DNA from: Bacteroidota bacterium
GTDB taxonomy: Bacteria > Bacteroidota > Bacteroidia > Bacteroidales > CG2-30-32-10
Length of the DNA: 6,899 nucleotides
Direction of reading: 5' to 3'
Assembly: GCA_013334735.1 (NCBI GenBank)
Contig: JAAXXA010000155.1
Span: forward strand, 1-6,899
Each line of letters starts with the position of its first letter. Within the stretch, counting starts at the first letter, position 1. Below are positions 1 through 6,654 of the stretch, piece by piece. The notes under the pieces were generated by a model. It did no database searches. It was not told the origin of the DNA and saw only the letters and a list, made by a program, of their open reading frames with translations. Both the position numbers and the translations under genes were made by a program.

Positions 1-1
1 C

Positions 2-271
2 CTGATGTCTCCTGTTATCAATACTTCCGGACAAACTACTCTTGATCTTTCATTTAAAAGTTACATCTCTGCTTATAGCTCCGAATCTTCCTGTGAAGTA
101 TGGACAACCAGCGATGGCGGGACTACCTGGAATCCTGCAAACACTGGTCTGCCTTGGTGTGGAGTCAATGACCTGGCACTCCATCCCTCAAATACAAGCA
201 TTATCTATGCTTTGGGTGGTGGTGTTAAGATGGGAATAAACTGGTTTTGTATTAACCATGAATTTTTATAA
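2..271 (+). pseudogene. Truncated Asp-box (BNR-like) / MAM-like surface protein fragment
   Basis: The reading frame is open from the left edge, so the 5' end lies outside the window and the ATG at base 5 is probably an internal Met. The first ~35 residues (SPVINTSGQTTLDLSFKSY onward) resemble the beta-sandwich MAM-like module of Bacteroidota secreted proteins. TSDGGTTW is a canonical Asp-box (S-x-D-G-G-x-T-W). The following stretch, NTGLP...DLALHPSNTSIIYA, resembles sialidase/Vps10-like beta-propeller repeats. Similarity stops near base 207. The last ~20 codons are antisense to the 3' end of the neighbouring minus-strand gene and look like non-native read-through. There is no type IX secretion C-terminal domain, which such proteins usually carry. 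Bases 1-207 are also visibly more GC-rich than the rest. I read it as a gene remnant; a contig chimera is possible. The family call rests on motifs only. Confidence 0.55.
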
Positions 272-738
272 AAAATTCTATTTATATTATTAATATAAAA
301 TAAATGTTTAGGTTTTTCAGGCAATGCCTCTTTTACAATACTTTTTGAAAGAAATTTACTGTTTTTTCGTGATGGGTTATTTTGATCAATATTTCGGTTA
401 ATATGTTCATTCAATCCGGAAAACAATTCTTCTTCCTGCTTATCATTTATACAATAAAAAATTGTGTTTGAGCCTTCATTCTTTCTTTTCACAATATCAT
501 AAAGCTTACCTTTGTATATAAATTCATTTTTTTTAATAAATTTCAACTCCGAATTAGCAGATGCTATTTGAGATATAGGAATTATTATTTCCTCCATTTC
601 TTCATCAGGGATACTTTGCTTAATCATAGCTTTCATTTCCGATCGTGCATTACGTTGCATTATTATAAAAACGACATAGTATCCTGCCATATTAAACAGA
701 AAAATTCCACACAATATTATTGATAATATTTTTCTCAT
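205..738 (-). CDS. Membrane-anchored hypothetical protein, Bacteroidota 'PPPK'-tail type
   Basis: This 177-aa protein has unknown function. It starts at ATG 738 with MRK and a single hydrophobic segment (about residues 5-27) without an obvious cleavage site, which suggests an N-terminal anchor with the rest in the periplasm. A charged region (28-60) follows, then a core (64-110) with FIYKGKLYDIV and FYCINDKQEEELF, and a basic, Asn-rich tail ending FIPILTPPPKA. From memory, Bacteroidota genomes contain many short anchored proteins with the same pattern: an FxYxGxxYDIV core, a Y-C/W-x-N-D motif and a Pro-rich C-terminus. The PPPK ending therefore suggests the protein is complete despite the abrupt junction next to it. 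No Shine-Dalgarno site is visible, as is usual in the phylum. It is divergent from the secreted-protein gene at 864 and overlaps the broken propeller fragment at its 3' end. No terminator was seen after its stop. Confidence 0.75.
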   Translation of the reverse strand: MRKILSIILCGIFLFNMAGYYVVFIIMQRNARSEMKAMIKQSIPDEEMEEIIIPISQIASANSELKFIKKNEFIYKGKLYDIVKRKNEGSNTIFYCINDKQEEELFSGLNEHINRNIDQNNPSRKNSKFLSKSIVKEALPEKPKHLFYINNINRIFYKNSWLIQNQFIPILTPPPKA

Positions 739-817
739 AATGAATTTGTAAAAGTAATTATTTATGAAAATATAACAGAATTTATTATTTTTTTTATTTA
801 TGCTTTATAAAAAATGA

Positions 818-825
818 TACTTTTG
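818..825 (+). promoter_or_regulatory. Bacteroidota -7 promoter box for the gene at 864
   Basis: TACTTTTG matches the Bacteroidota primary-sigma -7 consensus TAnnTTTG exactly. Transcription would start near base 832, giving a leader of roughly 30 nt before ATG 864. No TTTG-like -33 element is seen at the expected 19-21 bp upstream, where the sequence is T/A-rich, so the call rests on the -7 box and its position. Confidence 0.55.
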
Positions 826-863
826 CTCATTAAATAAAATAAAAACCATTAAATTCGTTAAAA

Positions 864-1553
864 ATGAAAAAAATATTTAGTTTTATTATTGCCGGAGCAA
901 TATTATTATCGCTTAATACCAGCTGTTTTGCACAAAAAACAAAAAAAACTTCTCAAGGCGCAATTACTTATGACATCAAATATACAGGAGATAATATCAC
1001 TCCAGCTCAAAAAGCACAGCTACCAACTAGTTTGGTGGTTACAGTTAAAGATTGCAAAACAAAATCTGAAGTTATTATCGGACCTGTTTCTCAAGCCTCT
1101 ATTACAGATGGAACAACAAAAACACAAATAGTTCTGATTGATTACATGGGGACTAAATATGCTTTAAAACTTACTGCTCAGGAAATTTCAGATGCTTTGG
1201 CAAAAGTTACAATGCCCAAATTAAATATTACACAGGAAACAAAAGTGATTGCAGGTTATACTTGTAAAAAAGCAATTCTCACCTCAACAGATGATGAGGG
1301 AACTGTTTCAAACGATACAATATTTTTTACTGAAGAAATTGGTTGTGCTGATGTTAATTTCTCAACCCAATTCAAAGAAGTGCCGGGTTCGGTTCTTGAA
1401 TATTCAGAAGTTGACCCTCAGGTAAATTCAAAAGTTATTTATACTGTAAAAGAGATTAAAAAATCAAAAGTCTCTGATAATATTTTCTTAATCCCTAGCG
1501 ATTATCAGGAAATGACCAAAGAAGAATTTAAAAAAGCTTTTGGAGGAGAATAA
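864..1553 (+). CDS. Secreted DUF4412/GLPGLI-like protein
   Basis: This 229-aa protein has a clear signal peptide: MKK, a hydrophobic core to about residue 17, and likely cleavage at CFA-Q (after residue 23). Cys21 sits near that site, but the preceding N-T-S is a poor lipobox, so a soluble periplasmic or secreted product is more likely than a lipoprotein. The mature part begins GAITYDIKY (32-40), the typical opening strand of DUF4412/GLPGLI-type Bacteroidota proteins. It continues with KVIAGYTCKKAIL (127-139), VPGSVLEY (173-180, resembling the GLPGLI signature region) and a closing PSDYQEMTKEEF (211-222) typical of DUF4412. Cysteines at 64, 134 and 161 could form a disulfide. The fold is probably an antiparallel beta structure related to LolA/LolB-like carriers. 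That relation is an inference, and no enzymatic residues are visible. The function is unknown. It appears to be monocistronic, with its own -7 box upstream and repeats downstream. Confidence 0.8.
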   Translation: MKKIFSFIIAGAILLSLNTSCFAQKTKKTSQGAITYDIKYTGDNITPAQKAQLPTSLVVTVKDCKTKSEVIIGPVSQASITDGTTKTQIVLIDYMGTKYALKLTAQEISDALAKVTMPKLNITQETKVIAGYTCKKAILTSTDDEGTVSNDTIFFTEEIGCADVNFSTQFKEVPGSVLEYSEVDPQVNSKVIYTVKEIKKSKVSDNIFLIPSDYQEMTKEEFKKAFGGE

Positions 1554-1580
1554 AATTCAAAATATCCAAGCAATGGAAAA

Positions 1581-1646
1581 GAACGCTGATGACACAGATT
1601 GCTCCGCCATGGCGGATGAATAAATATGATTTTTTGTTTTATCCAT
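1581..1646. repeat. Possible degenerate dispersed intergenic repeat
   Basis: This stretch after the DUF4412-like gene starts GAACGCTGATGACACAGATT and contains spaced GAT-T words (GATGACACAGATT, GGATGAATAAAT, GATTTTTT). From memory, sequences of the type 'AACGCnGATGACnCnGATT...GGATnnn...GATTTTT' recur in intergenic regions of many Bacteroidota genomes. I see only one copy here, so dispersal cannot be shown from this window. No ORF of note lies in it. It is immediately followed by the 7-bp GTAATTC array, so the two may form one composite non-coding element. Confidence 0.35.
1603..1616. other. 14-bp perfect palindrome TCCGCCATGGCGGA
   Basis: The sequence is a perfect GC-rich palindrome in an otherwise AT-rich spacer, 50 nt after the stop codon of the preceding gene. 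With no central loop, RNA would form at best a 5-bp stem with a 4-nt loop. A T-rich stretch (1630-1640) starts about 14 nt later, which is too far for a classical intrinsic terminator. It could be a protein-binding site, a weak terminator, or part of the surrounding repeat element. Confidence 0.5.
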
Positions 1647-1681
1647 GTAATTCGTAATTGTTAATTCGTAATTCGTAATTA
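1647..1681. repeat. Five tandem copies of a 7-bp unit, consensus GTAATTC
   Basis: The units are GTAATTC, GTAATTG, TTAATTC, GTAATTC and GTAATTA, contiguous and exactly 7 bp apart, with at most one mismatch to the consensus. They lie in the spacer before ftsK and end 66 bp before its start codon. Because 7 is not a multiple of 3, the array cannot be a coding repeat. Its role is unknown. Confidence 0.85.
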
Positions 1682-1747
1682 TTATCCACACTCCGTTAAT
1701 TTTTTCATCGGCAATATTATTACTGCAAAACAGGAACCCTATTACAA

Positions 1748-4327
1748 ATGGAAATAATTAAAAATCAATTAAAAAAAAATACTCTCAAAGAAAATAAAAA
1801 AGAGGAAATAATCGCTCCTCTTCCTGATATTCCACCAAAAAAAACGGTACAAAAAAAAGAAACAAAAAAAACTATTTCTTCAAAAAAAACAAATGTCACA
1901 AAAAAATATTTTTTTAACGACGAACGATTTCATAAGGTTGTAGGACTGTTTTTTATTCTTTTTTCAATTTATCTCCTTTTCGCTTTTATATCATATATAT
2001 TCTCATGGGAAATTGATGATGATATTTTTACTAAGACTGATTTTATTATAGATCCAAAAATCGTTTCAGTAAATTGGATGGGTAAAATGGGCGCTTTTTT
2101 ATCTTATATTTTTATAAAAAAGAGTTTCGGCGTAGCATCGATTATTTTTGTATTTCTATTGTTTATAAGCGGTTTAAAGCTTTTCTCTAATACTAAAACC
2201 TTTCCTCTTGCTATTACATTTCAATATTCTTTTTTTGGACTGATCTGGACTTCTCTCGCTTTGGGTTACCTTTTAAATACCCCTGAATATCTGATTTATG
2301 GCGGCATTTTTGGCTTCCAGTCAAACACATGGCTTACCGGTGTTTTAGGAACTATTGGAGCAGGGATGATTCTTCTGTTTTCTTTTATAAGTTTTCTTAT
2401 TATTGTTTATAATATATCTTTCAAATGGTATAAGAAAAAAATATCTGCTGAAAATATTGATGTAAATAACAATATTGATATACCGGAATCCGAAAATGAT
2501 GCTACTAATGCTTTGTCAAAAAATACTATTTCAAAAAATGAAGAAAATAAAGATAATACCGATATTCCTGATGAAATTATAAATACTAATACTGTTGAAT
2601 TTGATGTAAAAAAAAGCATTATTAATGTCCCTGAAAAAAATAAAGAAATTGAGAAAAAAAATGTTTTAGTTACAGATCCCGTTAAAAAGGACAGTGATAA
2701 AGTTGAATTTACTGTTGAAAATAAAGTTGCTGAAAATAAAATTATTGAAAATATAAATTCTGAGGAAAATGATCTAGCTATGAATCTTGTTAAAGAGCTA
2801 GGTTCTTATGATCCCACTTTGGATTTGAGAGATTATAAACTGCCTTCCCTCGACCTTCTGGATGATTATGACTCAAACTCTGTTGGTGTCCAAAAAGAAG
2901 AGCTCGAAGCCAATAAAAACAGAATAGTTGAAACATTAAATAACTATTCTATTCAAATTGAAAAAATTAAAGCTACTATAGGTCCCACTGTTACCCTATA
3001 TGAAATAGTACCTGCCCCCGGAGTTAGAATATCGAGAATAAAAAATCTCGAAGATGATATTGCTCTTAGCCTTTCTGCATTAGGAATTAGAATTATTGCT
3101 CCTATTCCGGGTAAAGGTACAATTGGAATTGAAGTTCCTAATCAGCGACCCGAAATCGTTTCAATGAAATCAATTTTAAGTTCTGATAAATTCACAAATA
3201 ATAATTTTGAATTACCAATTGGACTTGGTAAAACAATTTCTAACGAAAGTTTTGTTGCAGATTTAACCAAAATGCCTCATCTTCTTGTTGCAGGCGCTAC
3301 AGGTCAAGGTAAATCTGTTGGATTAAATGCAATTTTAACTTCCTTATTATACAAAAAACATCCTTCTCAAATAAAATTCATTTTAGTAGATCCCAAAAAA
3401 GTTGAATTAACTTTATTTTCTAAAATTGAACGTCATTACCTTGCAAAGCTCCCTGATCTGGAAGAAGCAATTATTACCGACACCAAGCAGGTTGTAAGAA
3501 CACTTAATTCTCTTTGTATCGAAATGGATCAGCGTTACGATTTGCTTCGTGATGCAAAAGTCAGGAATATTAAAGAATACAATGAAAAATTCATATCAAG
3601 AAAACTAAACCCAAACGAAGGACACCGCTTTCTACCATATATTGTCCTTATTGTTGACGAGTTTGCAGATCTGATTATATTGTCAGGTAGAGAAATTGAA
3701 ACTCCTATTACCCGGCTTGCACAATTATCCAGAGCTATAGGAATTCACTTAATTATTGCAACTCAAAGACCATCAGTTAATATTATTACAGGAACAATAA
3801 AAGCAAATTTCCCTGCCCGTTTAGCATTTAGAGTTATATCAAAAATTGACTCCCGTACTATATTAGATACTGGAGGCGCAGATCAGTTAATTGGTCGTGG
3901 TGATATGCTTCTGTCAACAGGAAGCGACCTTATACGTATTCAATGCGCTTTTGTTGATATTCACGAAGTTGAAAGAATAACAGAGTTTATTGGAGGACAA
4001 CGGGGCTATCCCGACGCGTTCCATCTACCCGAATTCAACGATGAAAGTAATGATGAAGGTAAAAATATAGATGCTTCCGACAGAGATGACTTTTTTGAAG
4101 AAGCTGCCCGTATTATTGTTACACACCAGCAAGGTTCTACCTCACTTTTACAAAGAAAACTAAAATTAGGATACAACCGTGCAGGTAGAATTATAGATCA
4201 ATTAGAAGCAATAGGGATTATTGGTCCTTTTGAAGGCAGTAAAGCTAGAGAAGTAAAAATAAAAGACCTTGATCATTTGGAACAATTTTTGAAAATTTAC
4301 AGAGATCCTTTAAAAACCAATTTATGA
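1748..4327 (+). CDS. ftsK: DNA translocase FtsK/SpoIIIE family
   Basis: This 859-aa septal DNA pump couples chromosome segregation and dimer resolution to cell division. A Lys-rich cytoplasmic head (1-60) precedes four predicted membrane spans (about 63-85, 126-146, 156-176, 199-222). A low-complexity Asn/Glu/Lys linker (225-345) follows. The alpha domain is about 383-475 and the RecA-like beta motor about 490-780. Walker A is GATGQGKS (516-523, catalytic Lys522) and Walker B is LIVDEF (Asp637, Glu638). The family blocks QRPSVNIITGTIKANFPAR and SRTILD..GADQLIGRGDML are intact. The C-terminal gamma winged helix (about 780-842) has LLQRKLKLGYNRAGRIIDQLE and GSKAREV, the part that reads polar sequences and contacts XerD in other bacteria. 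Length and domain order are complete. ATG 1748 is the first Met after an in-frame stop at 1697. An AGGA at 1732-1735 is rather distant for a ribosome site. No clear -7 box was found upstream. It overlaps lolA by ATGA. Confidence 0.97.
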   Translation: MEIIKNQLKKNTLKENKKEEIIAPLPDIPPKKTVQKKETKKTISSKKTNVTKKYFFNDERFHKVVGLFFILFSIYLLFAFISYIFSWEIDDDIFTKTDFIIDPKIVSVNWMGKMGAFLSYIFIKKSFGVASIIFVFLLFISGLKLFSNTKTFPLAITFQYSFFGLIWTSLALGYLLNTPEYLIYGGIFGFQSNTWLTGVLGTIGAGMILLFSFISFLIIVYNISFKWYKKKISAENIDVNNNIDIPESENDATNALSKNTISKNEENKDNTDIPDEIINTNTVEFDVKKSIINVPEKNKEIEKKNVLVTDPVKKDSDKVEFTVENKVAENKIIENINSEENDLAMNLVKELGSYDPTLDLRDYKLPSLDLLDDYDSNSVGVQKEELEANKNRIVETLNNYSIQIEKIKATIGPTVTLYEIVPAPGVRISRIKNLEDDIALSLSALGIRIIAPIPGKGTIGIEVPNQRPEIVSMKSILSSDKFTNNNFELPIGLGKTISNESFVADLTKMPHLLVAGATGQGKSVGLNAILTSLLYKKHPSQIKFILVDPKKVELTLFSKIERHYLAKLPDLEEAIITDTKQVVRTLNSLCIEMDQRYDLLRDAKVRNIKEYNEKFISRKLNPNEGHRFLPYIVLIVDEFADLIILSGREIETPITRLAQLSRAIGIHLIIATQRPSVNIITGTIKANFPARLAFRVISKIDSRTILDTGGADQLIGRGDMLLSTGSDLIRIQCAFVDIHEVERITEFIGGQRGYPDAFHLPEFNDESNDEGKNIDASDRDDFFEEAARIIVTHQQGSTSLLQRKLKLGYNRAGRIIDQLEAIGIIGPFEGSKAREVKIKDLDHLEQFLKIYRDPLKTNL
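1771..1906 (+). repeat. Cluster of six poly-A runs (A7-A9) in the ftsK 5' coding region
   Basis: Runs of A occur at 1771-1779 (nine), 1837-1844, 1851-1858, 1864-1871 and 1882-1889 (eight each) and 1900-1906 (seven). All encode Lys-rich stretches of the cytoplasmic head of FtsK. AAA is used for nearly every Lys here, so the runs follow from lysine richness plus AT bias. They are also possible polymerase slippage points and places where an assembly indel would break the frame; the frame is intact as given. Confidence 0.8.
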
Positions 4328-4971
4328 AAAAGTTAAGCATTATCGAATCGTTTTTTCTTATTTTTTATTTTTGCGGATTCAGCCTTTTCGCACAAGATAA
4401 CTCTAATGCCATAAAAATTCTTGATGCCGTTAGCGCAAAAATGAAAGCTTACACTTCTATGAAAATAGAATTTACTTATACAATGGCAAATGCAAAAACA
4501 AAAGTTAATGAATCAAAAATAGGTACTATTCAAGTTAAAGGAGCAAAATACCGCGTAGAAGTTGGCGGACAAATTATATTTTGCGACGGTAAAACTGTTT
4601 GGACATATCTTAAAGATGAAAAAGAGGTTAATGTAAATAATGTTTCCGGACAAGAAGATGCAATTCCAACAACAATTTTAAATAATTACAGCAAAAATTA
4701 TAAGCCTAAATTTATTAAAGATGCAGTTGAGGGAGGCAAAACTATTTCGATTATCGACCTTACACCTTTAAAAACTAAATCTTACTATAAAGTTAGAATT
4801 TATATTGACAAAACAAGTCAACAAGTTACAAATACGATTATTTACGATAAAAACGGCTCCACATATACTTATAAAGTAAATAAATTTACTACCAATCTTG
4901 TACTTGCTGAAACAATTTTTTCGTTTAGCAAAACTGATTACCCCGGTGTGGAAGTTAATGATATGAGGTAA
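4324..4971 (+). CDS. lolA: LolA-family outer membrane lipoprotein carrier protein
   Basis: This 215-aa protein should take lipoproteins released by LolCDE from the inner membrane and carry them across the periplasm. A signal peptide spans about 1-23 (SLFA-QDN). The mature protein starts with the family's N-terminal helix, AIKILDAVSAKMKAYTSMKIEFTY (29-52). Alternating strands of the half-barrel follow, with the characteristic KYRVEVGGQIIFCDGKTVWTYLKDEKEV block (75-102). IISIIDLTP-like, YYKVRIYIDKTSQQV and YDKNGSTYTYKVNKF strands come next, and the C-terminus YPGVEVNDMR is typical of Bacteroidota members. Its length is normal for the family. The start codon overlaps the ftsK stop (ATGA), with no other ribosome site visible, so translation is probably coupled to ftsK. 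From memory, this ftsK-lolA adjacency is common in Bacteroidota. No lolB-like acceptor is present in the window. The family call is firm; the carrier role is inferred from homology. Confidence 0.92.
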   Translation: MKKLSIIESFFLIFYFCGFSLFAQDNSNAIKILDAVSAKMKAYTSMKIEFTYTMANAKTKVNESKIGTIQVKGAKYRVEVGGQIIFCDGKTVWTYLKDEKEVNVNNVSGQEDAIPTTILNNYSKNYKPKFIKDAVEGGKTISIIDLTPLKTKSYYKVRIYIDKTSQQVTNTIIYDKNGSTYTYKVNKFTTNLVLAETIFSFSKTDYPGVEVNDMR

Positions 4972-4993
4972 TATTTCAAAAACTATTAACCTT

Positions 4994-5063
4994 GAACTGT
5001 GGACTGCTAACTGCGGACTGCGGACTGTAAATTGTGAACTGTGAACTGCCGACTGCGAACTGC
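4994..5063. repeat. Ten tandem copies of a 7-bp unit, consensus GRACTGY
   Basis: Reading from 4994, the units are GAACTGT, GGACTGC, TAACTGC, GGACTGC, GGACTGT, AAATTGT, GAACTGT, GAACTGC, CGACTGC and GAACTGC. They are exactly contiguous, with the CTG core intact in nine of ten. The array fills most of the 113-bp spacer between the convergent lolA and LysM-protein genes and starts 23 bp after the lolA stop. All units have the same orientation, so no hairpin forms and it is not an obvious terminator. Its GC content is far above its surroundings. Such 'gaactgc/ggactgc' strings are, from memory, frequent in Bacteroidota intergenic DNA. Function unknown. Confidence 0.9.
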
Positions 5064-5084
5064 AACCTAATCCTTTCTCTTTTT

Positions 5085-6632
5085 TTATTTAATTTCTTTT
5101 TCCTTAATTTGCGGATGCTCCCTAACATCAATGAAATTATAATCTTCGTAACGATATATATTTAAAAAAGAATTTTCATAGCCATCATACTCTCCTGTTT
5201 TAATAAATTTGTAGTTATTCTGCAAATAAGTACCCTTAATTTTATCAATATCTTTTTCAAAATTTAGTCCATAATCTTTTAATGCATTAAAAAAATACAT
5301 TGCAATATCAAACCCTTGAAACGCGTATTTATCAGGTTCTGTTTTATATATTTCACGGAACTTACTAATAAAAGTTTTTACATTACTGTCTGTATAGTCA
5401 ACAAAAGATGAAGAGTATAGATGAAGAGAAATATTCTGCATATATTCTGTTTCGATATTGTCGAAATTTTTCCAACTTAAAAGTCCAAAAATGACCATTT
5501 TATAATTATTGTAAATATTATTCAAATTGTTTATATAATTAGTTACAAAAATTTCTCCGTTAGAAAAAGTTACAACTATATTAGTATCTGTATGGTTGAA
5601 AAATTTTACAATTCCTGAAGTACCTGATTGATTATAAACAACCTCATGGTAATTAGTATCAATTCTTCCCAGCTTTTTCAATTCACTTGAAAGACTTTTT
5701 TCAAAAAATTCAACATATCTTTTTTCATTTTCTTTATTATTGTGAACAATAACAACAGGCGAAGAAGGGTATCGGTCTAAAATATACTCGGCAAGTTGCT
5801 TAAGTTGCATATCAACTGATAATGTTGCTTTAAAAACATATTGATTTCCAATTAAAACACTATCATTAGCAGAAACAGGATCTACAATTTTTATTTTTTT
5901 ATTTTTTGCATATTTTGAAACAATTTTCAAACTGTTTTTATAAAAAGGACCGATAATCAAGTGCATTTTTGAAAATTCTGGTTTTTCAATAATTTTCATT
6001 GTATTTAATGTATCATCATTAACATCATAAACATAAATATTTGCTGAAAGACCTTTCTTTTTTATTGAATCAACAGCCATAAGCATTCCTTCATAAAATT
6101 GTAAAAATTGAAGTGAAAGGAAATCGCTTGCATCTTTTTCTTTAATATCCGGATCATCAGGAGCTATTTGATAAATATTATTCAAGTAAAGTGGTATTAA
6201 TAAAGCTATGTTATATGAATCCTGTAGTTTTGGAGAAATATTGTTAAGTGCGACAGTATCCTTTTTGATGGTTATTGTTGTAATATCTTTATCTTTTTTT
6301 ATTGGAGGGCTATCTTTATCTTTTTTTATCGGCGGGGTTTCTTTATTTTTTTTGATTTTAGTATTATCAGATTTTTTTTTGTTGAGGGGAATTTTTATTT
6401 CTTGTCCTGTTTTTATTTTATTTTCGGCATCTTTATTTACCGAATAAATATCATCGGGGGTAACTTTATAAGCTTTAGCAATTTTCCAAACTGTCTCATT
6501 CTTCTGAACAACATGAATATAAAATTCTTTACCATCAATCTTTTCAATCTTTTTTGATTTTTTAACATCCTGTGAATTGGCTGCTATAAAAAAAAGAAAA
6601 GAAAAAAATATTGTAAATACTGTACTTTTCAT
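5085..6632 (-). CDS. Secreted LysM protein with periplasmic-binding (type 1) fold
   Basis: This 515-aa protein opens with a signal peptide (1-20, ANS-QD). One LysM domain follows (about 38-82: YIHVVQKNETVWKIAKAYKV to KTGQEIKIP), which should bind peptidoglycan glycan chains. A Lys/Pro/Asp-rich linker (84-125) holds two PPIKKDKD copies. The rest (about 138-500) looks like a type 1 periplasmic-binding fold, as in LivK or the C-terminal half of LpoA: NIALLIPLYL (141-150), FYEGMLMAVDSIKKKG (179-194), MHLIIGPFYKNS (223-234), SPVVIVHNNKENEK (291-304), IVVTFSNGE and YAFQGFDIAMYFFNAL (436-451). There is no transporter gene nearby, so a structural or regulatory role at the cell wall is likelier than uptake; LpoA-like control of a penicillin-binding protein is an inference only. 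It starts at ATG 6632 with an exact -7 box just upstream, and runs convergent to lolA. Confidence 0.85.
   Translation of the reverse strand: MKSTVFTIFFSFLFFIAANSQDVKKSKKIEKIDGKEFYIHVVQKNETVWKIAKAYKVTPDDIYSVNKDAENKIKTGQEIKIPLNKKKSDNTKIKKNKETPPIKKDKDSPPIKKDKDITTITIKKDTVALNNISPKLQDSYNIALLIPLYLNNIYQIAPDDPDIKEKDASDFLSLQFLQFYEGMLMAVDSIKKKGLSANIYVYDVNDDTLNTMKIIEKPEFSKMHLIIGPFYKNSLKIVSKYAKNKKIKIVDPVSANDSVLIGNQYVFKATLSVDMQLKQLAEYILDRYPSSPVVIVHNNKENEKRYVEFFEKSLSSELKKLGRIDTNYHEVVYNQSGTSGIVKFFNHTDTNIVVTFSNGEIFVTNYINNLNNIYNNYKMVIFGLLSWKNFDNIETEYMQNISLHLYSSSFVDYTDSNVKTFISKFREIYKTEPDKYAFQGFDIAMYFFNALKDYGLNFEKDIDKIKGTYLQNNYKFIKTGEYDGYENSFLNIYRYEDYNFIDVREHPQIKEKEIK
6285..6335 (-). repeat. Two-copy 27-bp in-frame repeat in the LysM-protein linker
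   Basis: Two near-identical 24-bp copies (6285-6308 and 6312-6335), with a 27-bp period, encode PPIKKDKD twice at residues 100-107 and 109-116. A third, weaker unit (ITTITIKKD) follows. The copies differ at only two positions, which suggests recent tandem duplication. The period is a multiple of three, so gain or loss of a unit would only change linker length. Confidence 0.85.
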
Positions 6633-6646
6633 TTTACTTATTAATG

Positions 6647-6654
6647 CAAAAATA
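6647..6654 (-). promoter_or_regulatory. Proximal -7 promoter box for the LysM-protein gene
   Basis: On the minus strand TATTTTTG, followed by CA, matches the TAnnTTTG consensus exactly. Transcription would start near 6640, giving a very short leader of about 8 nt before ATG 6632. No good TTTG -33 element is found 19-21 bp upstream. Confidence 0.45.

Noticed and set aside
42..239. 65-aa plus-strand ORF
   Set aside because: It overlaps the Asp-box frame in another phase and has no domain-like features.
748..780. Possible promoter for the 205-738 gene (TCTG, 19 bp, TACTTTTA on the minus strand)
   Set aside because: Both boxes have a mismatch, and the predicted start would leave a leader of only about 5 nt; not good enough to list.
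854..930. Lipoprotein signal for the DUF4412-like protein (Cys21)
   Set aside because: The residues before the Cys (N-T-S) do not fit a lipobox, while an A-Q type I cleavage site follows directly.
889..1131. 80-aa plus-strand ORF inside the DUF4412-like gene
   Set aside because: It is an out-of-frame shadow; the main frame has a signal peptide and family motifs.
1647..1681. CRISPR array or coding repeat
   Set aside because: Units are 7 bp with no spacers and no cas genes are present; the period is not a multiple of three.
2407..2619. 70-aa minus-strand ORF inside ftsK
   Set aside because: It is antisense to the low-complexity linker of FtsK, and its Phe/Ser/Ile-rich make-up is the complement of Lys/Asn/Glu codons.
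6208..6447. 79-aa hydrophobic plus-strand ORF, resembling a membrane peptide
   Set aside because: It is antisense to the Lys-rich linker of the LysM protein; complementing AAA/AAG codons gives Phe/Leu runs, which imitate membrane segments.
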